From NCBI GenBank assembly GCA_002686705.1, contig NYYH01000078.1:1-31916 (forward strand): a DNA stretch of 31,916 nt, read 5' to 3'. The translations under genes were made by a program, and so were the position numbers. The DNA comes from Bacteroidota bacterium (GTDB lineage Bacteria; Bacteroidota; Bacteroidia; Bacteroidales; F082). Positions 1 to 7,242 of this stretch are shown here, piece after piece. Position 1 is the first letter of the stretch; the number at the start of each line of letters is the position of its first letter. The notes under the pieces are model-generated. The model did not search any database and was not told the origin of the DNA. It saw only the letters and a program-made list of their open reading frames with translations.

Positions 1-632
1 CCTCTGGTATTAAAGTATTCTTCCCACTCTTTTGTTTTTGTTCTCATATCTCTTCTGTTCTGAACTAAATCTGTCCAATTCTTAGTGCCAACATAAACAT
101 AGTGAGTAGAGCCTTCATACCCATTGATAAGAAAACTTCCATAACCTATTTCTCTACCATCCATCACAGAGGATAACTCTCCAACTATTTTATCGTGAGC
201 ATTTTTAAATGCCTGCTCATCATCAGCCTTGAAGTTATATATATGTCCGTATGTATAAGAAGCTTCATCATCACCACCAACCCAGCTCAAAGCTTCTCCT
301 GAGGTGCTAAAGGTCCATTCTTCCACAAAATTTTGGAATTTCTCAATAAATGCTTCCCATTGAGCTTTTGTTACAGTAGTATCACTTCTGCCCCAGTTAG
401 CAGGATCACCATATATTACAATCCTATGTGTAGAAGGTTCTCCACCAATTTCCATTCTTTCAATATCGATTCCCCCTGATTTAAAATTAGCCTCGCCCCA
501 GAAGCCATCAGCCAATTCTAGAATGGCATCTTGACAACCTCTTTTTGCCTCAAATTCATAAATGATAAATGCATTTTGTGAATAAGCTAGAGTGCTAAAA
601 AGCACTAGTAAAGTAATAGATAATTTTTTCAT
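1..632 (-). CDS. Secreted hypothetical protein, 3' end cut by window edge
   Basis: Reading the minus strand from the ATG at 630-632 gives an uninterrupted frame of about 210 codons that runs off the window start, so the C-terminus is missing. The N-terminus is a clear Sec signal peptide (two Lys, a hydrophobic run LSITLLVLFSTLAYS, then QNA) with no lipobox cysteine, so the product is probably periplasmic or extracellular. The mature part seems to contain two related stretches. One is near residues 22-45 (IYEFEAKRG...AILELADG) and the other near residues 130-152 (GHIYNFKADDE...AHDKIVGEL). This suggests a duplicated alpha/beta fold of the dimeric-barrel type, but I recognise no named family. 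It is divergent from the next gene, with a 353-bp spacer between them. No function is assigned. Confidence 0.8.
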   Translation of the reverse strand, partial: MKKLSITLLVLFSTLAYSQNAFIIYEFEAKRGCQDAILELADGFWGEANFKSGGIDIERMEIGGEPSTHRIVIYGDPANWGRSDTTVTKAQWEAFIEKFQNFVEEWTFSTSGEALSWVGGDDEASYTYGHIYNFKADDEQAFKNAHDKIVGELSSVMDGREIGYGSFLINGYEGSTHYVYVGTKNWTDLVQNRRDMRTKTKEWEEYFNTR

Positions 633-985
633 TATAGTATATTTAGATATTTTGATAACTCTAATTTTGGCGTTTAATAATTCATTTCATTAAGTTATAT
701 AAGATTTGATTTACTTTAAAAAAGAATTTAGCTGAATTATTAATAGAAGTTCATGCCTGCTGGAAACTAAAAGCTTGTTTAAAAGTTATTTTTCTTATAT
801 CTGGTGTGAACCTATATTTGAACAAATATAATGGTTTAATTTTAAAGATACTTGATATTTTATGCCTAAAGTTTTGAATGTACTCGAAAATAAGATCTGA
901 GAATGAATTATTAAAAGTGTTAATAAAAAAGGTTGTATCTTTCCACCTGTTTTTCAAATTCAGATAATTAATTAAAATTTTAAAA
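633..985. other. Divergent intergenic spacer with an 18-bp palindrome
   Basis: No gene is supported here. The spacer separates two divergent starts and should carry both promoters. A perfect inverted repeat TATATTTG-AA-CAAATATA lies at 813-830, similar in style to the palindrome at 14086-14099, and could be an operator or simply AT-rich chance. TATCTTTC at 936-943 is a 7/8 match to the Bacteroidota -7 box TAnnTTTG and is suitably placed for the gene starting at 986. Confidence 0.4.
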
Positions 986-1495
986 ATGAAAAAAATCAAT
1001 TTCACATTAAGTATTCTATTAATATTTATTTGCACTACAATTACCATTTCCTGCAATAAGGATGAAACCCAGACAATGGAAGAAAAAGTTGAAATTGCTC
1101 TGGCAGGATTTGCCGAAGATTTAACCAACAATCCTCCATCAATTGATGATGTTTCTGAAAGAGTAAAACAATATATGCTTGCGAACATTAATGATTTTTA
1201 CGGTTCCACAGTTGCTTTAATTGACACTTCTGGTTTGGCAATATACAGTCCATATTGGTTTAAATCTAATGATGCTCTTGATGAGGTAAACCTTGCTGAC
1301 ACATCCTATCACATCAATACACAGGAATGGCTTCGTTTACCAATCGACACAGGTGAGGCAATTTGGACAGATCCATATTTCGATGAAGGTGGTGGTAATA
1401 TTTGGATGATAACTCGTTCAGTTCCGGTTTACATCGATGGAAAAATCGCAGCCGTAGCAACTACTGACTTGGAGGTTACCCCATTGGATGATTAG
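986..1495 (+). CDS. Orphan Cache/PDC sensor-domain lipoprotein
   Basis: The 169-residue product has a lipoprotein signal peptide with Cys at residue 23 (ITISC|NKDE). The rest looks like a single extracytoplasmic Cache (PDC) domain. Residues ~70-95 read as the first strand pair (GSTVALIDTSGLAIYSPYW), and ~125-165 carry the typical W.DPYFDEGGG..WMITRSVPVY...GKIAAVATTDLEV end. In known proteins such domains bind small ligands outside the membrane and sit in front of a kinase, cyclase or methyl-accepting domain. Here no transmembrane helix or output domain follows. It may act as a ligand-binding lipoprotein partner of a separate sensor, or it may be a leftover module. The Cache assignment rests on motif recognition; the role is inferred. 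The nearest plus-strand gene is the chimeric ORF 173 bp downstream. Confidence 0.7.
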   Translation: MKKINFTLSILLIFICTTITISCNKDETQTMEEKVEIALAGFAEDLTNNPPSIDDVSERVKQYMLANINDFYGSTVALIDTSGLAIYSPYWFKSNDALDEVNLADTSYHINTQEWLRLPIDTGEAIWTDPYFDEGGGNIWMITRSVPVYIDGKIAAVATTDLEVTPLDD

Positions 1496-1668
1496 ATTTT
1501 ATATGGTTAAAAAATGTATTGTTTTTAATCCAGATTTAATTGGTGATTATTCCAATAATATTGTTCATGGTAATTATTTCCACTAGGAAACAATTCCACC
1601 ATTATTTTCATGGTTTTAAGTATTATTGCAAAGTATTATGTTTTTAAACCAATTAGACGATTTTATTA

Positions 1669-2409
1669 ATGAAAGTATTTAAAAAAATTTTCCTTGCGAT
1701 ATTTATACTTATTGTCATCATTTTGATTGCGAGATATTTCTGGTTAAGATCAACAAACCCCATCTACACAGGTGAAATAAAGCTATCTGGATTAGATCAG
1801 AAAGTTGAGGTGGTTTTTGATGATTTTGGTGTACCTTATATTTCTTTAATATCTTGCAAATGGCGTTTATTCATCAAAAAGTACCGAGAGATAATGGAAA
1901 AGTATCCTGATTCTCACACTGAGGTTCGTTATGAAGATTTGGTAACTTATCCTGAAAAGGAAATGAAAATATTGTGCAATTTTGTTGGTGTTCCATTTAG
2001 TGCTGAAATGTTCAACTTTTATTTAAAAGCGGATGAAGCAAGGAAATTTTATGCACCGGTACTACTTGAAAAAATATTTTCAAGTCTATTCAATAAGATT
2101 AATACTGATAAGATTGGCGTTTACAAAACACAATTGAGTATCCGTCAGATAAAAATGGCAGATATGACGGTCGGTAAATATGCAGAAATGATGGGTTATA
2201 GACGGGAATTTAAGAACTATAATATGGGAATAATATTAATGTCTTCTCCAGGAATTATTTTAGCTAAAACTCTTCAGTATATGACCAAAGTAGCTAATTA
2301 TTTGCCATATCGAGTTCGTGCAACTATATTAAGTAGATGGCCATTACGTATGGCTAGGTTTTATTTAAGTATTTTCAACCCTAATAAACTCAAAGGACTT
2401 AGGCGGTAA
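1669..2409 (+). pseudogene. Chimeric ORF: penicillin-acylase-like N-terminus joined to sulfotransferase C-terminus
   Basis: Residues 1-58 begin with an uncleaved membrane anchor (KKIFLAIFILIVIILIARYFW) followed by GEIKLSGLDQKVEVVFDDFGVPYI. That is the way penicillin-amidase-family (Ntn hydrolase) proteins start, just before the acylase body. From about residue 62 the sequence changes to the C-terminal half of a PAPS-dependent sulfotransferase: KYPDSHTEVRYEDLVTYPE, then ILCNFVGVPFS, then the family's tail. The sulfotransferase P-loop-like 5'-phosphosulfate site and the entire acylase catalytic region are both absent. The reading frame stays open across the join near 1840-1855. I infer a deletion or recombination product that is unlikely to retain either activity; an assembly join is the alternative. 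A perfect terminator hairpin follows immediately. Confidence 0.7.
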
Positions 2410-2410
2410 T

Positions 2411-2442
2411 AAAAAAAGCTACTCAATTGAGTAGCTTTTTTT
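2411..2442. terminator. Perfect bidirectional rho-independent terminator
   Basis: A 32-bp perfect palindrome centred at 2426/2427, with stem core AGCTACTCAA/TTGAGTAGCT flanked by A7 on one side and T7 on the other. It works in both directions on paper. It sits 2 bp after the stop of the chimeric ORF and downstream of the convergent decarboxylase gene. Confidence 0.85.
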
Positions 2443-2597
2443 AATTCCATATTGACAGGGTAGCAAAATGAGTAATAATAAACTAGTAGGTTTGTTAGAT
2501 TTGTATAATACTGAAATACAGGTATATTAGGTAAGCCTATTTTTGATAATAAACTACAATAGTTTGATATTATCAAGTTTACAGTAAGATGTGCTTA

Positions 2598-3989
2598 TTA
2601 ATCCTCATTTGCGACATTCCAATAACCTACAGTTTGACCGTACTGAAAATGAATAGGTGTGTGTGTTGGGTCATTTTTGAAAAGATACAGGTCAGGTGCA
2701 TTTTCAAACAGCAAGATGATGTCAGACCCTCCAAATTTAAACCTTCCAAATTCCTGACCTTTTTGGACTGTCTTTCCCTGAAGCTCAGTATACATATCTA
2801 CACCTGAAACTTGTGCCATACCGATTGGAATAATAGCAACTTTTCCAACAACTGGGCCAGCATCTATAATAACTACACCACGCGATTGAATAAATTCATA
2901 GCCATTTATAGCTCCATCAGGAGCATCCCATTGTCCATCATTAGTTATGTTAACATCTAAATATACTTTAGCTTGAATGGCTTCAATTTTTAGTACTTTT
3001 CCTCCAACTGATGTGTGAAAACGGTGATAATCAAAAGGGCTTAGAAAATAATGTACAAAAGTTCCGCCATAAAAGTCTTTAGCATAACTACTTCCTCCCA
3101 AGAGATGAGCAACCGTGCCAATATGATGCGTTCCTTTAATTTTGATATTGGTTTTATTCCCAGCTTTATCCAATACATTACCAAAGTCATCTATCGGAAA
3201 GTCGTGTTTGAATGTGCAGTCTGCTGGGGCAACAATTGTTTGGTTATTATTCGGTTCAGCAATTGGTCGCAATGGCGTTATTCCTGTTCCCTGAGCTGCT
3301 TGGTTAAATTCTCTGTAAAAAAACTCGTTAAAAGTATGCCAACTTTTGTGCGAGTCAGAATAAAGGGAAAAGTTATACATTGGGTTATATTTAAATGAGT
3401 TCAAGGTCTCTTTATCCAATGAACCATCAGTGTCAAGAAAAGACCCCCATTCTCTAGCACATCTCTGAAGCCAGGAAGCAAACTCTTTATAACTTTGCAT
3501 GGTTCTGTTCGGGCTAGGTATTTCTTGATTCACCAACCAATAATATTGACATAAAAGGTCATACACCTTCTGGTTATATCCATTTTGTTTTCCATTGCTT
3601 TTCCAGGCATTTGGGTAACGAGGATCATTGACCTCATCTGGAATTAAGCGTATGTAGAGATCAAGGTAATTCAAGTAAGAGTTAATGGTTACTGGCCAGC
3701 CATCTCCTTGAAAAACACGATCTATAGCTTTGTACAAATCCTTGTTCAAATTATTTTGAGCCGCTTTAACGGCAATGTTTAAAGATGTCAATAATGTCTC
3801 TTTCATTTCTGGATTATTATCCAAAAGGCCTTCTAATTCTTTTACCACAGGCGCATGCTCATGTAATTCTACAGTATACTCAGAGGTATTAGGTTGTTGC
3901 TTCTGCGCAATGGCAGTATTAGAAGATAAAATCAATCCCATTATAATTAATGAGATAAAAAATTTTGAGTTTTTTTTAGTCTTTTTCAT
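2598..3989 (-). CDS. Secreted phosphatidylserine-decarboxylase-family enzyme, PsiD-like
   Basis: The 463-residue protein has a signal peptide (residues 1-28, ending NTAIAQ). Residues ~45-215 are a helical region resembling the PsiD-like N-terminal extension. Residues ~217-440 are the decarboxylase domain. Visible family motifs are FNEFFYREF (220-228), APADC with the expected Asp257, LSPFDYHRFHTSVGG with His322 and His325, and FGGSDIILLF with Ser422. In this family the chain is cut before that serine to form the pyruvoyl cofactor; canonical lipid decarboxylases have LGST there, whereas this protein has GGS. Enzymes with the long N-terminal region and GGS-type site include tryptophan decarboxylases, so an amino acid rather than a phospholipid may be the substrate. 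Export is unusual for the family. The substrate is inferred, the fold is confident. Confidence 0.8.
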   Translation of the reverse strand: MKKTKKNSKFFISLIIMGLILSSNTAIAQKQQPNTSEYTVELHEHAPVVKELEGLLDNNPEMKETLLTSLNIAVKAAQNNLNKDLYKAIDRVFQGDGWPVTINSYLNYLDLYIRLIPDEVNDPRYPNAWKSNGKQNGYNQKVYDLLCQYYWLVNQEIPSPNRTMQSYKEFASWLQRCAREWGSFLDTDGSLDKETLNSFKYNPMYNFSLYSDSHKSWHTFNEFFYREFNQAAQGTGITPLRPIAEPNNNQTIVAPADCTFKHDFPIDDFGNVLDKAGNKTNIKIKGTHHIGTVAHLLGGSSYAKDFYGGTFVHYFLSPFDYHRFHTSVGGKVLKIEAIQAKVYLDVNITNDGQWDAPDGAINGYEFIQSRGVVIIDAGPVVGKVAIIPIGMAQVSGVDMYTELQGKTVQKGQEFGRFKFGGSDIILLFENAPDLYLFKNDPTHTPIHFQYGQTVGYWNVANED

Positions 3990-4004
3990 TTTTTTTTGAT
4001 TTAG

Positions 4005-4202
4005 TTAGTTGTTATTAGTATTTAATAAATTATTGAAGATCAGGTTAGGGGTTCCCAACTTGTTGGCAATAGTAATAATATAATTTTCAGGATATTCTTC
4101 GCTATTAATGTCTTCCCCTAGATTACCAGAGTCTTTGTCCTTTTGCCAGGCTGTCATTGAAACTAAAAATTGAACAAATATGAAAGATGATAATGTTTTC
4201 AT
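4005..4202 (-). pseudogene. Small ORF resembling a decayed lipoprotein start
   Basis: The 65-residue frame starts with a hydrophobic leader ending LVSMTAWQKDKDSGN. A Bacteroidota lipoprotein would read LVSMTACQKDKD at this place. The codon is TGG, one base from a cysteine codon, so the lipobox cysteine appears to have been lost. The remainder (about 40 residues, ending in an Asn-rich tail) is too short for a known domain. It ends 15 bp before the decarboxylase gene and on the same strand, so it may serve as its leader. It could be a truncated gene, a small exported peptide, or chance; I favour a remnant. Confidence 0.35.
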
Positions 4203-4380
4203 TAATATTATGCCTAATAAAATTAAACGTGCTCATCTTGTTTGGGTTATAATAATAAGACAGTAAATATACAAATTTTATTTAACTTGTTCTAAAATAT
4301 TAAAAGCCGCCTTTGACTCTGACTAATTTATAAAGGTGAGGTTTTTTGTTGAAAAAATAAAAAACAGGAACCCAAGTTAT

Positions 4381-4414
4381 AAAAAAAAGAGTCACCATTT
4401 TTGGTAACTCTCTT
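4381..4414 (-). terminator. Terminator on the minus strand without an upstream gene
   Basis: The stem pairs 4389-4397 with 4402-4410 (nine positions with one mismatch) around a 4-nt loop. On the minus strand it is followed by a run of eight U (A4381-A4388). There is no intact minus-strand gene upstream of it, so it probably belonged to a lost gene, possibly the tRNA-like remnant next to it. Confidence 0.65.
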
Positions 4415-4420
4415 TATCTC

Positions 4421-4462
4421 ATTGCGTCGGGGTAGCAAATCTTGAACCGAGACTACTGTTTT
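4421..4462 (-). other. tRNA 3'-end-like remnant
   Basis: Read on the minus strand, this stretch gives TCGGTTCAAGATTTGC followed by TACCCCGACGCA. That resembles a tRNA T-arm (GGTTCAA loop) plus the 3' side of an acceptor stem, directly followed by a terminator as Bacteroidota tRNA genes often are. The T stem does not pair well and no D-arm or anticodon arm precedes it, so it is not a functional tRNA. A displaced 3' end left by an integrated element is a reasonable reading. Confidence 0.35.
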
Positions 4463-5188
4463 TTATATCAATTTCTCAAACAACTGACTAATAGTCAATT
4501 AATACTCATTAGATTTCCACTTACTCATCCATTTAAAGTCATGGACTTCATTTGGACTTTCAACTCCCTTCTATTAATGTAAAAATAGTGCTATATACCA
4601 GAAGAATATATAACGTACTTAATCATTTATCAACATCTTATCAAGTGTCTCTTTACCCAGTACTAAATTGATTTTAAAAAACACATAAGTGTATCTAATT
4701 TGTTAATTTCTTACATGCTTTTGATGAAAGCGTTAATAAGAATATTTACTTAATTCACTGGAGTTGTGAGACAATAACTTTTTGTTCAATACACTTATAA
4801 GACTGGCATATTTAAATAATACCCCCCTTAATCTTATTAATCCGTTTTTTTTAATAATGCAAAAGAAATAATGCATGAATAAATGTTTGTCAGATAAAAA
4901 AATGGAGTCCGAATAACAAAGCCATCAGTCCACTTTTGTAAAAAAGAATTTGAAACGGACTTACAATTAATTCTGGTATATGAGTCTGTGGACTTAAGTC
5001 AATTTTCAATTTATACATCTAATGGTTCTTTATCTATTGTATTACTTAATATCTGTAATCTATTAATTGATATTTACTCTTACTATACACTACTATCTAT
5101 ATATCTATTACTTTATTCTTTTTACGTTATTTTGATATTTTTTCAAGTTTACTGGTTTTATTGTTCAGTTGAGTTTTTATAATATACT
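4463..5188. other. Gene-poor AT-rich stretch
   Basis: I see no supported gene here. A 64-codon frame at 4988-5182 is dominated by Ile, Leu, Tyr and Ser, as random AT-rich DNA would be. The 14-mer ACTTAAGTCAATTT at 4992-5005 recurs at 5779-5792, on the other side of the transposase remnant. One CAGTTG at 5166-5171 foreshadows the repeat cluster further right. Confidence 0.5.
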
Positions 5189-5931
5189 ATGCCCCATTAT
5201 ACAGTTGTTGTTAATATTTATTTGCTTTGGTTATGTTTAAGAATATTGTAGATTTATTTATTCTCTTTGTGATTATAAAAATCACTTTTATGAAAATAGA
5301 CGAGTTATATAAAAGCCTCACACCAATAGAAAAAGAACAGTTGTATACTCTGCTTAAGAATGATATTGGGATAACTCCCCAATTAGATAAAGTAAAATCT
5401 GGGCTTAATCAATATCAAAAAGTTTTATGCCCCCATTGTCGTAGCGGAGACATCTATGGTCATGGAGTATACAAGGGACGCAAACGTTTTAAGTGTAAGC
5501 AGTGTAAAAAGACATTTAATGACCTTACAGGAACCGCTATTTCTGGCATTAAGAAGGTTGAGAAGTTTCAAGAATATCGGGAGTTAACTATTAAAAGTTT
5601 GACAATCCGAAAAGCTGCCAAAAAACTTGGGGTTAATGTAAAAACAATACTTGACTGGCGGCACAAATTATTATCTGCTGTCGCAACTATGAACGGGGTA
5701 TCATTCTCAAGAATAGTTGAATGTGATGACAAGCAATTAGATGTTCCACATTATCTTAAAACATAACCTTTGCTTTTTACTTAAGTCAATTTCCACATTA
5801 TTATAGTGATTTCTTTATACGTTATTTTAATAAAATGGGATGCTTTTTTGTTGCTAAAATATTAGTGGCACTCTACTACCAGTCAATGTAAAAAAGCTTC
5901 TTAAATGGCGTTTATATGCGTTGTGGGGCAT
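5189..5931 (+). mobile_element. Degenerate IS1595-like (ISXO2-type) element
   Basis: The transposase remnant at 5290-5766 is bracketed by ATGCCCCA at 5189-5196 and its inverse TGGGGCAT at 5924-5931, which I take as candidate terminal inverted repeats. This gives about 743 bp, shorter than a complete element of the family. The 8 bp outside each end do not match, so no target duplication is visible. The boundaries are tentative; the transposase family is much surer. Confidence 0.45.
5290..5766 (+). pseudogene. Truncated IS1595-family transposase
   Basis: The ATG at 5290 (MKIDELYKSL) is preferred to 5227, because the extra 21 residues are a hydrophobic run not expected in a transposase. The 158-residue product shows the N-terminal zinc ribbon (CPHC...C..C, within residues ~47-75), the TFNDLTGTAISG segment, a helix-turn-helix (IRKAAKKLGVNVKTILDWRHK), and then IVECDDKQ, which is where the first catalytic acidic residue of the DDE/DDN core should lie. 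Translation stops about 15 residues later, so most of the catalytic domain is missing. It cannot be an active transposase alone. It is inserted in, or next to, the CAGTTG repeat cluster. Confidence 0.8.
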
Positions 5932-6043
5932 TTAACTGTGCTGTTTAAGAAATAGCTGAAACCCGTATGTTTGTTGGTGTTTAGACAGTGTTGAGGTGTT
6001 GATTTCTTTCTAATTGCAGTTTCTGATATCATTGTTAATAGTT

Positions 6044-6277
6044 CAGTTGCTTTTTATTAAATCCATATAATACTAGTTTACAGTTGTTGTTATTGATATT
6101 TCCAGTTGGTACACTTAACAACTGAGTTGTTTTTTATATGCATAACAACTGTAACAACTGAAACAGTTAAAGTGTTGATATATAAGGGTTATATGCCAGT
6201 TGGTACGTAACAACTGAACGTAACATCTCAGTTGGTTGGTATTGTAGGTGTATATATAAACACCTACATAACAACTG
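6044..6277. repeat. Cluster of CAGTTG/CAACTG repeats, iteron-like
   Basis: Ten exact copies of CAGTTG or its complement occur in 234 bp, starting at 6044, 6081, 6103, 6119, 6146, 6155, 6197, 6211, 6229 and 6272. Two more lie at 5166 and 5202, left of the IS remnant. Two inverted pairs share the longer form CCAGTTGGTAC...TAACAACTGA (6102-6125 and 6196-6217). AACAACT-G-AGTTGTT at 6117-6131 is a perfect 15-bp palindrome. TACAGTTGTTGTTA is repeated exactly at 5200-5213 and 6079-6092. The cluster adjoins the 3' end of a winged-helix, replication-type fragment, which suggests initiator-binding iterons or a transfer or replication origin. That function is inferred. Confidence 0.6.
6243..6268. repeat. 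Hairpin, 9-bp stem
   Basis: TGTAGGTGT at 6243-6251 pairs perfectly with ACACCTACA at 6260-6268 around an 8-nt ATATATAA loop. It lies inside the CAACTG cluster, 20 bp before the end of the winged-helix ORF. There is no U-tract in either direction, so a structural element of an origin fits better than a terminator. Confidence 0.55.
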
Positions 6278-6287
6278 GATTACAAAC

Positions 6288-6587
6288 TCAAACAAAAAAC
6301 TGGTTTGAACTGTTTAATACATATTGCCTTTTATGACCACCACCTTTGTCTTTTATCAGTTTTGTGTTTAGGAAATATTGTTTGAATTTCTTTGCAACCG
6401 ATTCACCAACATTGTACTCTTTCTTAATGTCAGTAATCAATTCAGCTGATGTTTTTGGATTTCCGTCTTCAAATGTTTTGATAATAAACTGTTTGTGTGT
6501 TGAAAGTTCGAAGTCCTCTGGGATTGTTTTTTTGTTACTTCGATTACCACCTTTAATGATAACAGGTATAACATCCCTATCCAACAT
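6288..6587 (-). pseudogene. Winged-helix replication-type protein, C-terminal fragment
   Basis: The 99-residue frame has a basic linker (IIKGGNRSNKKTIPEDFEL) and then a winged-helix-like segment (PKTSAELITDIKKEYNVGESVAKKFKQYF...DKGGGHKRQYVLN). Such tails are common at the C-terminus of primase/helicase or Rep-like proteins in Bacteroidota mobile elements. Upstream of its ATG the frame stays open for about 15 protein-like codons (TAEDTRDAPLEDITY) before a TGA near 6640, inside what is now the neighbouring hydrolase gene. I therefore think it is the 3' remnant of a longer gene cut off at a junction near 6600-6625. The exact family is not recognised. Confidence 0.5.
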
Positions 6588-6618
6588 ATATGTGATATCT
6601 TCCAGTGGTGCATCCCGC

Positions 6619-7110
6619 GTGTCCTCAGCGGTTATTGTGAGTGATACTCAAAATGATATCATTCCTTTATACCGTCAGGAAAGTTTCTTTACCTGTGCTA
6701 ATCTTGTACTTGACAAGGCTTTCAATGCTGATATTCCAATTTACTACGTTATGTTATCTTCCTTAAGTGGAACACCTAATTGGGATTTACCCAGTCAGTT
6801 ACATTATTATGATAATGGTAAGATTGTGGATAAGGATGATGTTTTTGATGCATTTGAAGGTACAATTCTCCATAAGGAATTACTTACAAAAGGTATCAGT
6901 AAAGTATATGTTATAGGGGTATCATCCATGGGTTGTGTACTGGGAACATGCAGAGGATCTGTTAAACTTAAATATGAACTAACCCTGGTAGAAGATGCCC
7001 ACGATGAGCCAATTGGATATAGGGATGAATCCGCCATCGATCAGTGTAACCAGATATTTCTACACGAGAATCTGGGACAACTTGTAGTAGCCGAAAACAT
7101 AGTATTTTAG
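6619..7110 (+). CDS. Isochorismatase-fold cysteine hydrolase, possibly 5'-truncated
   Basis: The frame contains the isochorismatase-superfamily core. Counting from a GTG start at 6619, Asp9 is in VSDTQND, Lys72 in KDDVFDAFEGT, and Cys106 in IGVSSMGCVLGTC, matching the Asp-Lys-Cys triad. The last part (YELTLVEDAHDEP) is also typical. The family includes nicotinamidases and related amidohydrolases; the substrate cannot be told. The 163-residue product is slightly short. There is no room for a promoter between the GTG and the opposing winged-helix fragment, and the frame reads on upstream into sequence antisense to that fragment, so the true start may have been lost. The gene may be intact from the GTG or a pseudogene. 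Confidence 0.65.
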   Translation: MSSAVIVSDTQNDIIPLYRQESFFTCANLVLDKAFNADIPIYYVMLSSLSGTPNWDLPSQLHYYDNGKIVDKDDVFDAFEGTILHKELLTKGISKVYVIGVSSMGCVLGTCRGSVKLKYELTLVEDAHDEPIGYRDESAIDQCNQIFLHENLGQLVVAENIVF

Positions 7111-7242
7111 CTTCGTAGGATGTAAAGGATAAATCAGGGAATCAAGTTTTAAACAGCACCTATTTTTTGCGATTGATTTTATATGGTGTCACCAAAATAC
7201 ACAGCCTTATACTGTTAAAGAATTAGGATTGGTCTACTCCCA

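Noticed and set aside
751..1188. 145-residue minus-strand gene
   Set aside because: It overlaps the start of the Cache lipoprotein gene and reads as low-complexity Phe/Ile/Asn sequence; the plus-strand gene explains the region better.
4421..4462. Complete tRNA gene on the minus strand
   Set aside because: T-arm pairing is poor and the upstream minus-strand sequence gives no anticodon or D-arm.
4988..5182. 64-residue protein gene
   Set aside because: Composition is almost only Ile, Leu, Tyr and Ser in very AT-rich DNA, with no start context or motif.
6041..6280. CRISPR array
   Set aside because: The repeated unit is only 6-15 bp, occurs in both orientations and at irregular spacing; there are no uniform spacers and no cas genes.
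6346..6618. N-terminal extension of the isochorismatase-like protein
   Set aside because: This part is antisense to the winged-helix fragment and is Ser/Phe/Leu-rich with no family similarity; the hydrolase core begins only at the GTG at 6619.
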